DNA from: an uncultured bacterium
GTDB lineage: Bacteria; Bacillota; Bacilli; Lactobacillales; Lactobacillaceae
Length of the DNA: 64,000 nucleotides
NCBI GenBank assembly: GCA_905214545.1
Contig: CAJMMO010000003.1
Location: 1-64,000, forward strand
Direction of reading: 5' to 3'
The position numbers were made by a program, and so were the translations under genes. Numbering within the stretch: the stretch's first letter is position 1; each line of letters starts with the position of its first letter. The notes beneath the pieces were generated by a model that was not told the origin of the DNA, made no database searches, and saw nothing but the letters and a program-made list of their open reading frames with translations. Shown in pieces: positions 48,221-57,172 of the stretch.

Positions 48221-48460
48221 ATGAATTACTTAGTTGAAGTTGAATCAGAAAACGGCAAAACAGTCTACGTCTTAGGCGCCACCCGGGTTGTCTTCACTAA
48301 AAAAGACGGGCAAGGCGTCGCGGAAATGTCCGATGAAGAACACCGCATCCGCTCAGAGGAAATCGACATCGTGCTAGGCAAGCTCTTTGACCAGCACACT
48401 CCGGTCACGATTGAGATGCAGCCGGGCCGCCAGCAAGTCAAGATCAGCGGGCGAGCCTAA
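48221..48460 (+). CDS. Small orphan protein (79 aa)
   Basis: A soluble 79-residue protein without membrane segments or recognised motifs; the first half is beta-like (YLVEVESENGKTVYVLGATRVVFTKKDG), the second acidic then basic. I do not recognise the family. It has its own promoter and Shine-Dalgarno (GAGGAAATA), and its last 17 bases overlap the 3' end of convergent birA. Confidence 0.68.
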   Translation: MNYLVEVESENGKTVYVLGATRVVFTKKDGQGVAEMSDEEHRIRSEEIDIVLGKLFDQHTPVTIEMQPGRQQVKISGRA

Positions 48461-49199
48461 CGGTCCCCGCCGCAAAGCTTTGCTTGCCGTCTGCATTCTG
48501 CAAGACCAGCCGCCCTTCTTCGTCAATGCCGGCGAAGAGGCCGGCTGTTTTTTTGTGCCCGTCGTCGACGACGATCTCGCGGCCGGCCAGGTACTGTTTT
48601 TCCCGGTAGGCGGCAATGATTTCGGACCAAGGCTTGCTCAGCAAGTCGAGGTAGCGGCTGCACAAGTCGTCGATCAGCTGCAAGCGGACCTGCTTAGACA
48701 CCGGCTCTGCAAACAAGGCGCCGGCGCGCTGCTTTAGTTCGCGCGGCCACTTGGCAGGCGCTGCCAAGTTGATGCCGATGCCGACGACTACGCCGGCCAG
48801 CTGGTTTTTGTCATCTAAAGCTGTTTCGGCCAAGATGCCGGCTAACTTGCGATCGCCGATGTAGAGGTCGTTGACCCACTTGACCGTCAGGTCGCGGCCG
48901 CTGAATTCGTCGCAGACCTCGCGCGCAGCCACCGCCGCCGTCAAAGTCAGCCGCTGCGGCGTCCAGCCTTCCGGCAGCAAGGCCAGCGGCCAGCCCAAGG
49001 AAAAGTAGGCGCCGTCGCTTGGCGAATAAAACTCCCGGTCGAACTTGCCGTGCCCTGCCGTCTGCCGGTCGGCCGCCAGCAGCTGGATCTGGCTGCTTTG
49101 GCCAATGCGGCCGGCCAGCACGTCGTTAGTCGAGCTGATCTCCGGGACCGTTTCGACCGCTACCTTTTTTGCCTTCAGCTTGGGAAAAAATGTCTGCAT
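48444..49199 (-). CDS. birA: Biotin--protein ligase (no HTH domain)
   Basis: Attaches biotin to carboxylase lysines; the neighbouring pyruvate carboxylase is the obvious target. The 251 residues start directly in the catalytic domain, so this is the monofunctional type, not a BirA repressor. The biotin/ATP loop is TAGHGKFDREFYSPSDGAYFSLGWPL, followed by TVKWVNDLYIGDRKLAGILAET and GIGINLA. Its 3' end overlaps the 79-aa gene by 17 bases. Confidence 0.93.
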   Translation of the reverse strand: MQTFFPKLKAKKVAVETVPEISSTNDVLAGRIGQSSQIQLLAADRQTAGHGKFDREFYSPSDGAYFSLGWPLALLPEGWTPQRLTLTAAVAAREVCDEFSGRDLTVKWVNDLYIGDRKLAGILAETALDDKNQLAGVVVGIGINLAAPAKWPRELKQRAGALFAEPVSKQVRLQLIDDLCSRYLDLLSKPWSEIIAAYREKQYLAGREIVVDDGHKKTAGLFAGIDEEGRLVLQNADGKQSFAAGTVRLAR

Positions 49200-49223
49200 C
49201 TTCTATCTCCTGATTTCTTAAAT

Positions 49224-49250
49224 AAAAAAAGCAGGTCTTTGGCCTGCTTT
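49224..49250 (-). terminator. Terminator of pyc
   Basis: AAAGCAGG/CCTGCTTT with a seven-base loop and a T run on the minus strand, just after the pyc stop. Confidence 0.8.
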
Positions 49251-49264
49251 CTTTTTTTGCCTAA

Positions 49265-52200
49265 CTAGTTCTTCTTCAAGACCATCAGCAAGTCGTGGCT
49301 CTTCAAGGTGTCGCCGACGCTTGCGTAGATCTTTTCGACCGTGGCGTTGAACGGCGCCTTGACGTTGGTCTCCATCTTCATGGCTTCGGTGGTGATCAGC
49401 AGGTCGCCGGTCTTGACGCTGTCGCCAACCTTGACGGCAACCTTGACGATGTCGCCGTTCAGCGGCATCCCGATCTGGGTCGGGTCGTTTGGATCGGCTT
49501 GCGGCACGGCCTTGACACGGTTCTTCATGCTTGCGTCCAAGATCTTGCTCAAGAACATCTTGCCGTTCAAGTCAAAGGACAGTGAACGCTTGCCTTCCTG
49601 GTCCGGCTTTGAAACGTAGTTCAAGTGGATGATGATCTGACGGCCGACGCCTAATTGAACGTTGATGGTTTCGCCTGGACGCATGCCTTGGTAGAAGGTG
49701 ACGGTGTCCAGCTTGCCGACGTGGCCGTAGCTCTTCTTGTTTTCAACGTATTGCAGGAAGACCTTCGGGTACATGACGTAGCCCATCAGGTCGTCTTCCG
49801 ACGGCTGCGAGCCCATCTTAGCTGCCAGTTCCTTCTTCAAGGCGTCGAAGTCAACCGGCTTAGCCAGTGAACCCGGCCGCACCGTGATCGGCTTGCGGTC
49901 CTTCAGGACAACTTTTTGCAGGTCCTTTGGGAACCCGCCGTAAGGCTGGCCTAAGTCGCCGGCAAAGAAGTTCACAACGGACTGCGGGAAGTCGATGTGC
50001 TTGCCCTTTTCCAAAATGTTTTCTGGAGTCAAGTGGTTTTGGATCATGAAGATCGCCATGTCGCCGACCACCTTGGAGCTTGGGGTAACCTTGATGATGT
50101 TGCCCAGCAGCTTGTTAACGGTTGAGTATTCGGCTTCCATTTGTGAGAAGTCTTCAATACCAATGGAAGCTGCCTGCTGCTTCAAGTTGGAGTACTGGCC
50201 GCCAGGCATCGCGGTTTGGTACAGCTCCGGCTTTGGCGAGTCGACGCCGTTTGAGAAGTCCTTGTACAAAGGACGCACGCCTGACCAGTACTTGTTCAGC
50301 ATGTTGGCGTTGTTGATGCTCATCTCCGGCTGGCGTTCTTCGCCTTCCAGGGCGTGGTAGAGCGTCTGCAGACTTGGCTGACTAGTGGTGCCGGCCATGG
50401 AGCTCATGGCAACGTCGACGATGTCGACGCCGGCTCTAGCTGCTGACATGTAGGTGGCAATGCCGTTGCCGGTCGTGTCGTGCATGTGCAGGTGAACAGG
50501 TACGCCGAACTTAGCCTTCAGTTCGCCGATCAGTTCGTAGGCGGCCTTTGGCTTCAGCAGACCAGCCATGTCCTTGATGGCCAGGATCTGGGCCCCGGCG
50601 TCGACCAGCTTGCCGGCTAAGTCGACGTAGTAGTCCAGGGTGTACTTGTGTTCGTCAGGCGCAGTGATGTCGCCGGTGTAGCACATCGCACCTTCGGCAA
50701 TCTTGCCGGTTTCGCGGGCGTATTCAATCGGCCGCTGCAGCTGTTCGATCCAGTTCAAGGAGTCGAAGATTCTGAAGACGTCGACGCCGCGTTCGGCACA
50801 GTGCTTGATGAAGCGCTTCAAGACGTTGTCTGGGTAGTTTTGGTAGCCGACAGCGTTAGAAGCACGCAGCAGCATCTGCTGCATGGTGTGCGGCATGTAC
50901 TTGTTCAAAATCTCCAGCCGCTGCCATGGGTCTTCGCCTAAGAAGCGGTAGCAGACGTCGAAGGTTGCGCCGCCCCAGCTTTCAACTGAGAACAGGTTCG
51001 GCATGGCTTTGTCGTAGACCTTCATGGCCGGGATCATGTCGTGGGTCCGCATTCTGGTGGCAAACAGACTCTGGTGGGCGTCACGCATCGTGGTGTCGGT
51101 TAACAGCAGGTGCTTGTCGGCCAGCACGGCCTTGATGGCAGCGTCGGCACCGTCAGCGACCAAAATGTCCTTGATGGTCTTTTTCGGCGCTTGTTTTTCA
51201 ATCTTTGTTTCGTCTGGGAAAACAAGTTTCGGCTTGCTTAAGCTGTCTTGGCGTTTAACACCGCCGAAGCCGTTCACAGTAACGTTGCTGATGAAGTTGA
51301 TCAGCTGCTTTGGCTCGTCCGGCTTTTTGGCAAACTTAAACAGGTCTGGGGTCGTGTCGATAAAGGTGGTCAAGGCCTCGCCTGAAGCAAAGGTCGGGTG
51401 GCGCAACACGTTTAACATGAAGGCGATGTTGGTCTTCACGCCGCGGATGTCGAACTCGTTTAAGGCACGCTGCATCTTGATGTTGGCGTGGTCAAAGGTG
51501 TCGGCTTGGACACAGCACTTAACCAGCAGCGAGTCAAAGTACGGGGTGACGATGTAGCCAGCGTAAACGTTGCCGTCAAGCCGCACACCGTTGCCGCCTG
51601 GGGATTGGTAGTAAGTTACTTGGCTGGTGTCAGGCATAAAGCCGTGTTCCGGATCTTCGGTAGTGACCCGGCACTGGATGGCATAGCCGCGCGGCTGCAA
51701 GTCTTCCTGCTTTGGAATGTGGATGTCTTCGTGCAGGCGTTCGCCGGCCGCAATTCTGATCTGGGTCTTGACGATGTCAATGCCGCTGATCATTTCGGTG
51801 ATGGTGTGTTCCACCTGCAGACGCGGGTTGACTTCGATGAAGTAGAAGTTGTCTTTCGTCGCCAAGAACTCGACGGTGGCAGCGTTTTGGTAGCCGACGC
51901 TCTGCATCAGCTTGACGGCCATGCCGCAGACTTGCTTTTTACGTTCTAAGGACAGGGCCACACTTGGGGCAAATTCGATGACCTTCTGGTGGCGGCGCTG
52001 CACGGAGCAGTCACGCTCAAACAGGTGCATGACGTTGCCGTGTTCGTCGGCAATGACCTGAACCTCGATGTGCTTGGCGTGTTCAACGGCCTTTTCCACA
52101 AACATCTCACCGGAGCCGAAGGCTTTTTCGGCTTCGTCTTTCGCCTGTTCAAACTCGTCGTCCAGCTGCGCGTCGGAACGGATGGTTCTGATCCCGCGGC

Positions 52201-52696
52201 CGCCGCCGCCCATCGCTGCCTTGATCATGATCGGGTAGCCGTACTTTTGGGCAAACTTGCGGACTTCGGCGATGTCGGTGACCGGCTCGTCGGTCCCAGG
52301 GATCGTCTGCACGCCGGCTTTTTGCGCAGCCTGCTTAGCAAGCAGCTTGTCGCCGAAAATCTTCAGGTGTTCGACCTTCGGGCCGATGAACTTCAAGTCG
52401 TTGTCAACACAAGCTTGTGCAAGACTTGCGTTTTCGGACAGGAAGCCATAGCCTGGGTGAATTGCTTCACAACCAGACATCTTGGCAACTCTGATGATTT
52501 CGCTGATGTCCAGGTAGGCATCGGTTGGCTTTTCACCAGCGCCGATCAAGTAAGCTTCATCAGCTGCAAAGCGGTGTGCACTGTACTCGTCCTCTTTAGG
52601 ATAGACAGCAACCGCCTTGATTCCTAATTCATGACAAGCGCGAATGATTCGCGTTGCAACTTCGCCGCGGTTGGCGACGAGAACTTTTTTAAACAT
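49265..52696 (-). CDS. pyc: Pyruvate carboxylase
   Basis: Biotin enzyme converting pyruvate to oxaloacetate; in lactic acid bacteria it supplies aspartate. The 1143 residues contain the biotin carboxylase domain (GYGFLSENA; ATP-grasp MIKAAMGGGGRGIRTI), the carboxyltransferase TIM barrel (ATFDVCYRFLGEDPWQRLEILNKYMP) and the C-terminal biotinyl site TTEAMKMETNVKAPFNATV. Full length (1140-1150 is usual). The ATG is at 52696 with AAAGGCGG ahead. Its promoter contains an inverted repeat reaching the ribosome site. Confidence 0.98.
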   Translation of the reverse strand: MFKKVLVANRGEVATRIIRACHELGIKAVAVYPKEDEYSAHRFAADEAYLIGAGEKPTDAYLDISEIIRVAKMSGCEAIHPGYGFLSENASLAQACVDNDLKFIGPKVEHLKIFGDKLLAKQAAQKAGVQTIPGTDEPVTDIAEVRKFAQKYGYPIMIKAAMGGGGRGIRTIRSDAQLDDEFEQAKDEAEKAFGSGEMFVEKAVEHAKHIEVQVIADEHGNVMHLFERDCSVQRRHQKVIEFAPSVALSLERKKQVCGMAVKLMQSVGYQNAATVEFLATKDNFYFIEVNPRLQVEHTITEMISGIDIVKTQIRIAAGERLHEDIHIPKQEDLQPRGYAIQCRVTTEDPEHGFMPDTSQVTYYQSPGGNGVRLDGNVYAGYIVTPYFDSLLVKCCVQADTFDHANIKMQRALNEFDIRGVKTNIAFMLNVLRHPTFASGEALTTFIDTTPDLFKFAKKPDEPKQLINFISNVTVNGFGGVKRQDSLSKPKLVFPDETKIEKQAPKKTIKDILVADGADAAIKAVLADKHLLLTDTTMRDAHQSLFATRMRTHDMIPAMKVYDKAMPNLFSVESWGGATFDVCYRFLGEDPWQRLEILNKYMPHTMQQMLLRASNAVGYQNYPDNVLKRFIKHCAERGVDVFRIFDSLNWIEQLQRPIEYARETGKIAEGAMCYTGDITAPDEHKYTLDYYVDLAGKLVDAGAQILAIKDMAGLLKPKAAYELIGELKAKFGVPVHLHMHDTTGNGIATYMSAARAGVDIVDVAMSSMAGTTSQPSLQTLYHALEGEERQPEMSINNANMLNKYWSGVRPLYKDFSNGVDSPKPELYQTAMPGGQYSNLKQQAASIGIEDFSQMEAEYSTVNKLLGNIIKVTPSSKVVGDMAIFMIQNHLTPENILEKGKHIDFPQSVVNFFAGDLGQPYGGFPKDLQKVVLKDRKPITVRPGSLAKPVDFDALKKELAAKMGSQPSEDDLMGYVMYPKVFLQYVENKKSYGHVGKLDTVTFYQGMRPGETINVQLGVGRQIIIHLNYVSKPDQEGKRSLSFDLNGKMFLSKILDASMKNRVKAVPQADPNDPTQIGMPLNGDIVKVAVKVGDSVKTGDLLITTEAMKMETNVKAPFNATVEKIYASVGDTLKSHDLLMVLKKN

Positions 52697-52699
52697 AAA

Positions 52700-52773
52700 A
52701 ATACCGCCTTTGGCAAAAAATGATTAGTTTGTGATTTAACAAGCTAATTATAACACCTTTTGCAGGCGGTATT
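52700..52773 (-). repeat. 9-bp inverted repeat in pyc promoter region
   Basis: AATACCGCC (52700-52708) and GGCGGTATT (52765-52773) are exact reverse complements 56 bases apart. One arm overlaps the pyc Shine-Dalgarno, the other the presumed -35, so only one arm would be in the mRNA. Could be a looping operator or chance. Confidence 0.4.
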
Positions 52774-52775
52774 AA
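52747..52775 (-). promoter_or_regulatory. pyc promoter
   Basis: TTAATA (52775-52770), a 17-base spacer and a perfect TATAAT (52752-52747) on the minus strand. Confidence 0.6.
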
Positions 52776-52786
52776 TTAATTTTTAA

Positions 52787-54358
52787 TTATAAGCGGGAAG
52801 TCAGCTTGACATCCGGGTACTTTTGGGCAAACCAGCGCTCGGCAAAGGCGTTCTCAAACAAGAACAGCGGCTGGTCGTCGCGGTCTTTCACTAACAGATT
52901 CCGCGAGTTCGACATCTTCGGGTCGAGCTGGTCGGGATCGATCCAGCGGGCCACGCGGGCGCCTAAGGACGTCATCTCGACTTCGGAGTTGTATTCGTTC
53001 TTCATTCTGAAGGCGAAGACTTCAAACTGCAGCTGGCCGACCGCACCTAAGATGTAGTCGCCGGTCTGGTAGTTGCGGTAGAGCTGCACGGCCCCTTCTT
53101 GGACCAGCTGGGTCATCCCCTTGTGGAAGGACTTTTGCTTCATGACGTTTTTGGCCGAAACCTGCATGAAAAGCTCAGGCGTAAACTGCGGCAGCGACGG
53201 GTAGACGATCTTGCGCTTGCCCGCGTAGATGCTGTCGCCGATCTGGAAGTTGCCCGTGTCGTACAGGCCCACGATGTCGCCGGCCACGGCGTGGTCGACC
53301 TGGACTCTTTTCGACGACATAAACTCGGTGGCGTTGTTTAAGCGGACCACCTGGCCGGTTCTGGCCAAGTGGACGTCGAGCCCCTTGTTGAACTCGCCGC
53401 TGCCCACGCGGATAAAGGCAATCCGGTCGCGGTGGTGCGGGTTCATGTTGGCCTGGATCTTAAAGACAAAGCCGGAAAATTCCGGGTCATCCGGTGCCAG
53501 CTCTTCGTCGCCGTTGACGGTGTGGCTTTCCGGAGTCGGGGCCATGTTGACAAAGCTTTCCAAGAAGGTCTCGACGCCGAAGTTGGTCAAGGCTGACCCG
53601 AAGAAGACCGGGGTCTGTTCGCCGGCCAGAACCTTGTCTAAGTCGAACTTGTTGCCGGCTTCCTTGATCAGGTCGATATCGCCCAAGGCCTTTTCGTAAA
53701 GCGGGTCTTTGCTTAATGGTTCGCTGTCCGGCAGGTGCCCTTCTTTGTCCAAGTCGACGAAGCGGTCAGCGCCCTGCTTGTGGTAGAGCTCGACGCGGTT
53801 GTTGGCGATGTCGTAGAGCCCGCGCAGGGTCTTGCCCATGCCGATCGGGTAGTTCATGGCGACGCCGTCGATGCCCAGCACGTCCTCGAGCTCGGCGATC
53901 AGGTCGAGCGGTTCGCGGCCTTCGCGGTCTTGCTTGTTCATGAAGGTAAAAATCGGGATACCGCGTTTTTTGACGACCTTAAACAGCTTGATCGTCTGCG
54001 GCTCGATCCCGCGGGCGGAGTCGATGACCATCACGGCCGAGTCGACCGCCATCAGGGTCCGGTAGGTGTCTTCGGAGAAATCCTGGTGGCCCGGCGTGTC
54101 CAAGATGTTGACGCGCTTGCCCTGGTATTCAAACTGCATGACGGAGGAAGTAACCGAGATCCCACGCTTTTTTTCGATGGCCATCCAGTCACTTGTGGCG
54201 TACTTGCCGGTCTTTCTCGCCTTAACGGTCCCTGCTGACCGGATAATCCCGCCAAACAGCAGCAGCTGCTCGGTGATCGTCGTTTTACCGGCGTCAGGGT
54301 GCGAAATAATCGCAAACGTCCGCCGTTTTTTAACAGCATCTCCTAAATTCTCTGTCAT
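52787..54358 (-). CDS. prfC: Peptide chain release factor 3
   Basis: GTPase that removes RF1 and RF2 from the ribosome after termination. The 523 residues open with the G1 loop IISHPDAGKTTITEQLLLFGG, then GHQDFSEDTYRTLMAVDSAVMVID (G3) and NKQDREGREPLDLIAELE (G4), with the RF3 C-terminal domain after that. Normal length. It overlaps the CBS-domain gene by 4 bases (ATGA), so the two are cotranscribed. Confidence 0.97.
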   Translation of the reverse strand: MTENLGDAVKKRRTFAIISHPDAGKTTITEQLLLFGGIIRSAGTVKARKTGKYATSDWMAIEKKRGISVTSSVMQFEYQGKRVNILDTPGHQDFSEDTYRTLMAVDSAVMVIDSARGIEPQTIKLFKVVKKRGIPIFTFMNKQDREGREPLDLIAELEDVLGIDGVAMNYPIGMGKTLRGLYDIANNRVELYHKQGADRFVDLDKEGHLPDSEPLSKDPLYEKALGDIDLIKEAGNKFDLDKVLAGEQTPVFFGSALTNFGVETFLESFVNMAPTPESHTVNGDEELAPDDPEFSGFVFKIQANMNPHHRDRIAFIRVGSGEFNKGLDVHLARTGQVVRLNNATEFMSSKRVQVDHAVAGDIVGLYDTGNFQIGDSIYAGKRKIVYPSLPQFTPELFMQVSAKNVMKQKSFHKGMTQLVQEGAVQLYRNYQTGDYILGAVGQLQFEVFAFRMKNEYNSEVEMTSLGARVARWIDPDQLDPKMSNSRNLLVKDRDDQPLFLFENAFAERWFAQKYPDVKLTSRL

Positions 54359-55230
54359 TGCTTATCTAAGTCCCCTGTCTCTTCTTTTTCTTTGTTTAAA
54401 ACGCTGTAGCGCACGGAAAGCAGGCGCGAGCCGCGCATCCGCTCGGTCACGAGCACCCCGCCCGGCACGTCGACGGCCAGCTTTTCACCCTTGGCCGGGA
54501 TCATCCCCAGCTTGGTGATGACGTAGCCGGCGACGGTGTCCACGTCGGGCGCAGACAAGTCCTGCTTGAATTCGTCGTTGAAGTCGTCAAGCGGCATGCG
54601 GCCGTCCAGCATGAAGTCGCCGTTTTCCAGTTTAGTGAACAGCGGGTGGGCGTGGTCGACCTCGTCGTCGATGTCGCCTACGATCTCTTCGATCAGGTCT
54701 TCGATGGTGGCTAAGCCCACGACCCCGCCGTATTCGTCCAGCAAAATGGCGAGCTGGCGCTGGGTGCGCTGCATCTCGATCAGCAATTCGCCCAGCGAGA
54801 TCGTTTCAGGCGCAAACAAGGGGTCGTACATGACCTCCTTGTAGTCGAGCTTGTCAAAGCCCAAGCTGCGGGCCTTGCGCAGCACGGTCCGGATGTGGAT
54901 GACGCCGACAATCTTGTCTTTGTCTTGGCGGTAGACCGGCACGCGCGAATAAGGCTGGCGCAAGATCTCGTCCAAGTTGTCTTGGAACGGCACCGTCTCG
55001 TCCACCATGAAGGCGTCGATTCGAGGCACCATGACCTCGTGGGCGGTCTTATCCTGGAAATCGACCAGGCTGTCCAGCATCAGGTATTCCTGCTGGCTCA
55101 ACTGCTTTTTCTGGTAAAGACCGGCCAGCTCTTTTTTCAAATGCGTGCTGGCGTCGACCTTTTTCTCGGTCGGCTTAAATGCGTTTTTCAGGCGGGAAAA
55201 AAGGTGCCCCGCCCCAGGCTCTGAAACCAT
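54355..55230 (-). CDS. CBS-pair CorC/HlyC-family protein (soluble)
   Basis: About 291 residues: two CBS domains (about 65-190, EVMVPRIDAFMVDETVPF and LLIEMQRTQRQLAILLDEYGGVVGLATIEDLIEEIVGDI) and a C-terminal CorC/HlyC transporter-associated domain (about 205-280). The membrane DUF21 domain of CNNM/YugS-type transporters is missing, as in E. coli CorC, which is linked to Mg/Co efflux. The start is ATG 55230, or the ATG just before it; AAGGAG precedes both. The TTG at 55260 has no ribosome site. Overlaps prfC. Confidence 0.82.
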   Translation of the reverse strand: MVSEPGAGHLFSRLKNAFKPTEKKVDASTHLKKELAGLYQKKQLSQQEYLMLDSLVDFQDKTAHEVMVPRIDAFMVDETVPFQDNLDEILRQPYSRVPVYRQDKDKIVGVIHIRTVLRKARSLGFDKLDYKEVMYDPLFAPETISLGELLIEMQRTQRQLAILLDEYGGVVGLATIEDLIEEIVGDIDDEVDHAHPLFTKLENGDFMLDGRMPLDDFNDEFKQDLSAPDVDTVAGYVITKLGMIPAKGEKLAVDVPGGVLVTERMRGSRLLSVRYSVLNKEKEETGDLDKQ

Positions 55231-55283
55231 CATTGCTCCTTGTTTAAAAAACTTCTTCAACTAAAAAAGTATACCATGGCCTT

Positions 55284-55293
55284 GTGCTAAAAT
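55284..55293 (+). promoter_or_regulatory. Extended -10 promoter of the 151-aa membrane gene
   Basis: GTGCTAAAAT (TG extension and TAAAAT). A TATACT on the opposite strand at about 55276-55271 can serve the CBS-domain gene. Confidence 0.5.
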
Positions 55294-55317
55294 GAGGGAT
55301 AAGAAACGGGAGGAAAA

Positions 55318-55773
55318 ATGAAAAAGAATCACTTGATCTTAGTCTTTATTTTCTTGCTGCTGATTCCTTATCTCTGCAGCCTGACCATCATCGGCATCGG
55401 CTATAATGCCCTGGTGCTGCACGCCACCAGCGTCTGGCGCAGTCTGGTCGGCGCCTTGGTCGGCAGCTGCATCATGTTTGCCATCAAAGGCACGGTCCAG
55501 CGGCCCGTCGACCTGCTGGCCATTCACTCGGATAACGACTTTTTAAAACAGCTCCTGCGCTTTTTCAGCATCAGGCGCCGGCCTTGGCTGCAGCTGGCCA
55601 ATGCCATTTTTGACTTTATCCTCTGCCTGATTTCGACCTACCTGGTCCGCGTCTTCGTTTCCAAAGACGCCATCATCGGTACGTCGACCGGCTGGGTCCT
55701 GCTCGTGATGTTTGTGTCGACTTGCATCGGCGCCTTCATCGAGTACGACAACCTGTCGGTTGACCGCAACTAG
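55318..55773 (+). CDS. Small membrane protein of unknown function
   Basis: A 151-residue protein with about four hydrophobic helices (around 7-28, 38-58, 92-112, 122-142) separated by a basic loop (LRFFSIRRRPW). No motif or family is recognised. It has GGGAGGAAAA ahead of the ATG. Its 3' end overlaps the convergent effector-binding gene by 4 bases. Confidence 0.7.
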   Translation: MKKNHLILVFIFLLLIPYLCSLTIIGIGYNALVLHATSVWRSLVGALVGSCIMFAIKGTVQRPVDLLAIHSDNDFLKQLLRFFSIRRRPWLQLANAIFDFILCLISTYLVRVFVSKDAIIGTSTGWVLLVMFVSTCIGAFIEYDNLSVDRN

Positions 55774-56255
55774 TCTTTGACGTCACTGGCCTGCAGATAT
55801 AAGATGCAGGTCATTTTTTTTGTCTTCAAATCGAGCTTGCGCAAGACAAAAGGCGTTTCGGAATAGCCCAGGTTGTCTGGGAACTTGGCGCCGGCCTTCT
55901 TAGCCTTGGCCAAAAAGTCCGGGATCGTGTAGTTCAAAGGCAGCTGGAAGTAGGTCAGGTCTGCGTCCATCTCCAGTTCGAAGACCTTGGCGGCCGGCAG
56001 GTCGTAGCGCATCATGCCCTTCGGGATCGGCTGCCAGGCCGGTACTGCGACGCCGTACCAGTAGGTAAAGTCTTCGGGACCAAAGGCGGTCAGGTCGGCC
56101 CGCTGTCCGTAGTCGCCGTCTTTTAAAAATTGCTGGAACTTGGGGTCTTTTTCGTCTTTTTCAATCGTCGACATAAATGACCGGTTCGGGTCGATCATGT
56201 GGTCGTTGACGACGCGGCCTAAAAACCGGATTGCTTTGATATCTTTTTCTGGCAT
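55770..56255 (-). CDS. Possible GyrI-like/effector-binding domain protein
   Basis: A 161-residue soluble protein. The segment FTYWYGVAVPAWQPIPKGMMRYDLPAAKVFELEMDADLTYFQLPLNYTI reminds me of GyrI-like small-molecule-binding domains found in AraC or MerR-type regulators, but there is no DNA-binding part. The assignment is tentative. I start at ATG 56255, with GAGGAAG upstream, one base after the recX stop; a GTG start six codons earlier lies inside recX. Confidence 0.6.
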   Translation of the reverse strand: MPEKDIKAIRFLGRVVNDHMIDPNRSFMSTIEKDEKDPKFQQFLKDGDYGQRADLTAFGPEDFTYWYGVAVPAWQPIPKGMMRYDLPAAKVFELEMDADLTYFQLPLNYTIPDFLAKAKKAGAKFPDNLGYSETPFVLRKLDLKTKKMTCILYLQASDVKD

Positions 56256-56256
56256 G

Positions 56257-57060
56257 CTAATCTTCCTCTTCACTTTCCATTTTGTCTAAAAAAGAACTGA
56301 TTTCCCCGCTGGCAAAGCCCTGGCGAAACAAAGCCGCCCGCACCTTCTGCCTGCGTTCGCGCGGGTCATAACGGCTGTAACGCCGCCAGGCGCGCTCGCC
56401 CTGCTTGGCCAAGGCGGATTCTTGCAAGTCTTCGTCCTGGCTCAGGTCAGTTTCAGCTAATAGCTCAGCCGCCAAGTCGCCGCTGAAGCCGTGGCTGTAC
56501 AGGCGCTGGCGGGCCTTGTTTTCCAGCTGGCGCTGGGAGATGCGGCCCTTTTGGCTGGCCAAGGGGCGCAGGATGCGGCTGGCCATGTCGGACCAATCAT
56601 CATCTTTGGTTTCAGCAAGCGCCGCTTCGATGGCTTCATCCGGCACGCCTTTTTGCTTTAGCTTCAGCCGCAGCTTTGCCGGGCCGTTGTTGCCGACGTG
56701 GATGCTGTCTTGGACTACTAAGCTGGCGTATTTTTCGTCGTCGAGGTAGCCAAGATTTGCCAGCTGGCTGACAGCCGCATTGGCTGCCTCAGGCTCCAAG
56801 CCCTTTTTCAACAGGTAGGATTCGACCTCAAACACAGACCGGGGCTGGTAGCTCAGATAGCGTGCGGCCAGGTCTTCGGCGCGGCTCACGGCGTCAGACT
56901 GCTTGATGTCTTCTACCTGCTGGTCGCTGAGCTCCTTGCCCGGCAGCAGCACGTACTTGGCGACCGTGTTTTCCGAAGCCGAAAAGGCATAGCGGCCGTC
57001 TAAAAAAATGTTGTAGCGGCCAGCGCGTTTTTGGGCGCTGACCTTGCTAATTTTGGGCAT
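56257..57060 (-). CDS. recX: Regulatory protein RecX
   Basis: RecX modulates RecA filaments. The 267 residues are the long Gram-positive form with repeated three-helix units (ARYLSYQPRSVFEVESYLLKKGLEPEAANAAVSQLANLGYLDDEKYA...) and a basic N-terminal RecX region (MPKISKVSAQKRAGRYNIFLDGRYAFSASENTV). The recA gene is far away in this window. Own promoter; the downstream effector-binding gene begins one base after the stop. Confidence 0.92.
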   Translation of the reverse strand: MPKISKVSAQKRAGRYNIFLDGRYAFSASENTVAKYVLLPGKELSDQQVEDIKQSDAVSRAEDLAARYLSYQPRSVFEVESYLLKKGLEPEAANAAVSQLANLGYLDDEKYASLVVQDSIHVGNNGPAKLRLKLKQKGVPDEAIEAALAETKDDDWSDMASRILRPLASQKGRISQRQLENKARQRLYSHGFSGDLAAELLAETDLSQDEDLQESALAKQGERAWRRYSRYDPRERRQKVRAALFRQGFASGEISSFLDKMESEEED

Positions 57061-57083
57061 CAGTTCATATCCTTTCGCATTTT

Positions 57084-57112
57084 ATTCTAATATACGCGCC
57101 CAGACCCTACAA
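57084..57112 (-). promoter_or_regulatory. recX promoter
   Basis: TTGTAG (57112-57107), a 17-base spacer and TAGAAT (57089-57084) on the minus strand. Confidence 0.6.
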
Positions 57113-57114
57113 AT

Positions 57115-57144
57115 TTGTTTCACACCCTTTTTCTGCGCTAAAAT
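57115..57144 (+). promoter_or_regulatory. rlmCD promoter
   Basis: TTGTTT (57115-57120), an 18-base spacer and TAAAAT (57139-57144). Back to back with the recX promoter. Confidence 0.55.
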
Positions 57145-57172
57145 ATTCCTTACGAATTAAAAAGGAGCAACC

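Noticed and set aside
51989..52627. 212-aa open frame antisense to pyc
   Set aside because: Shadow of pyc without its own signals.
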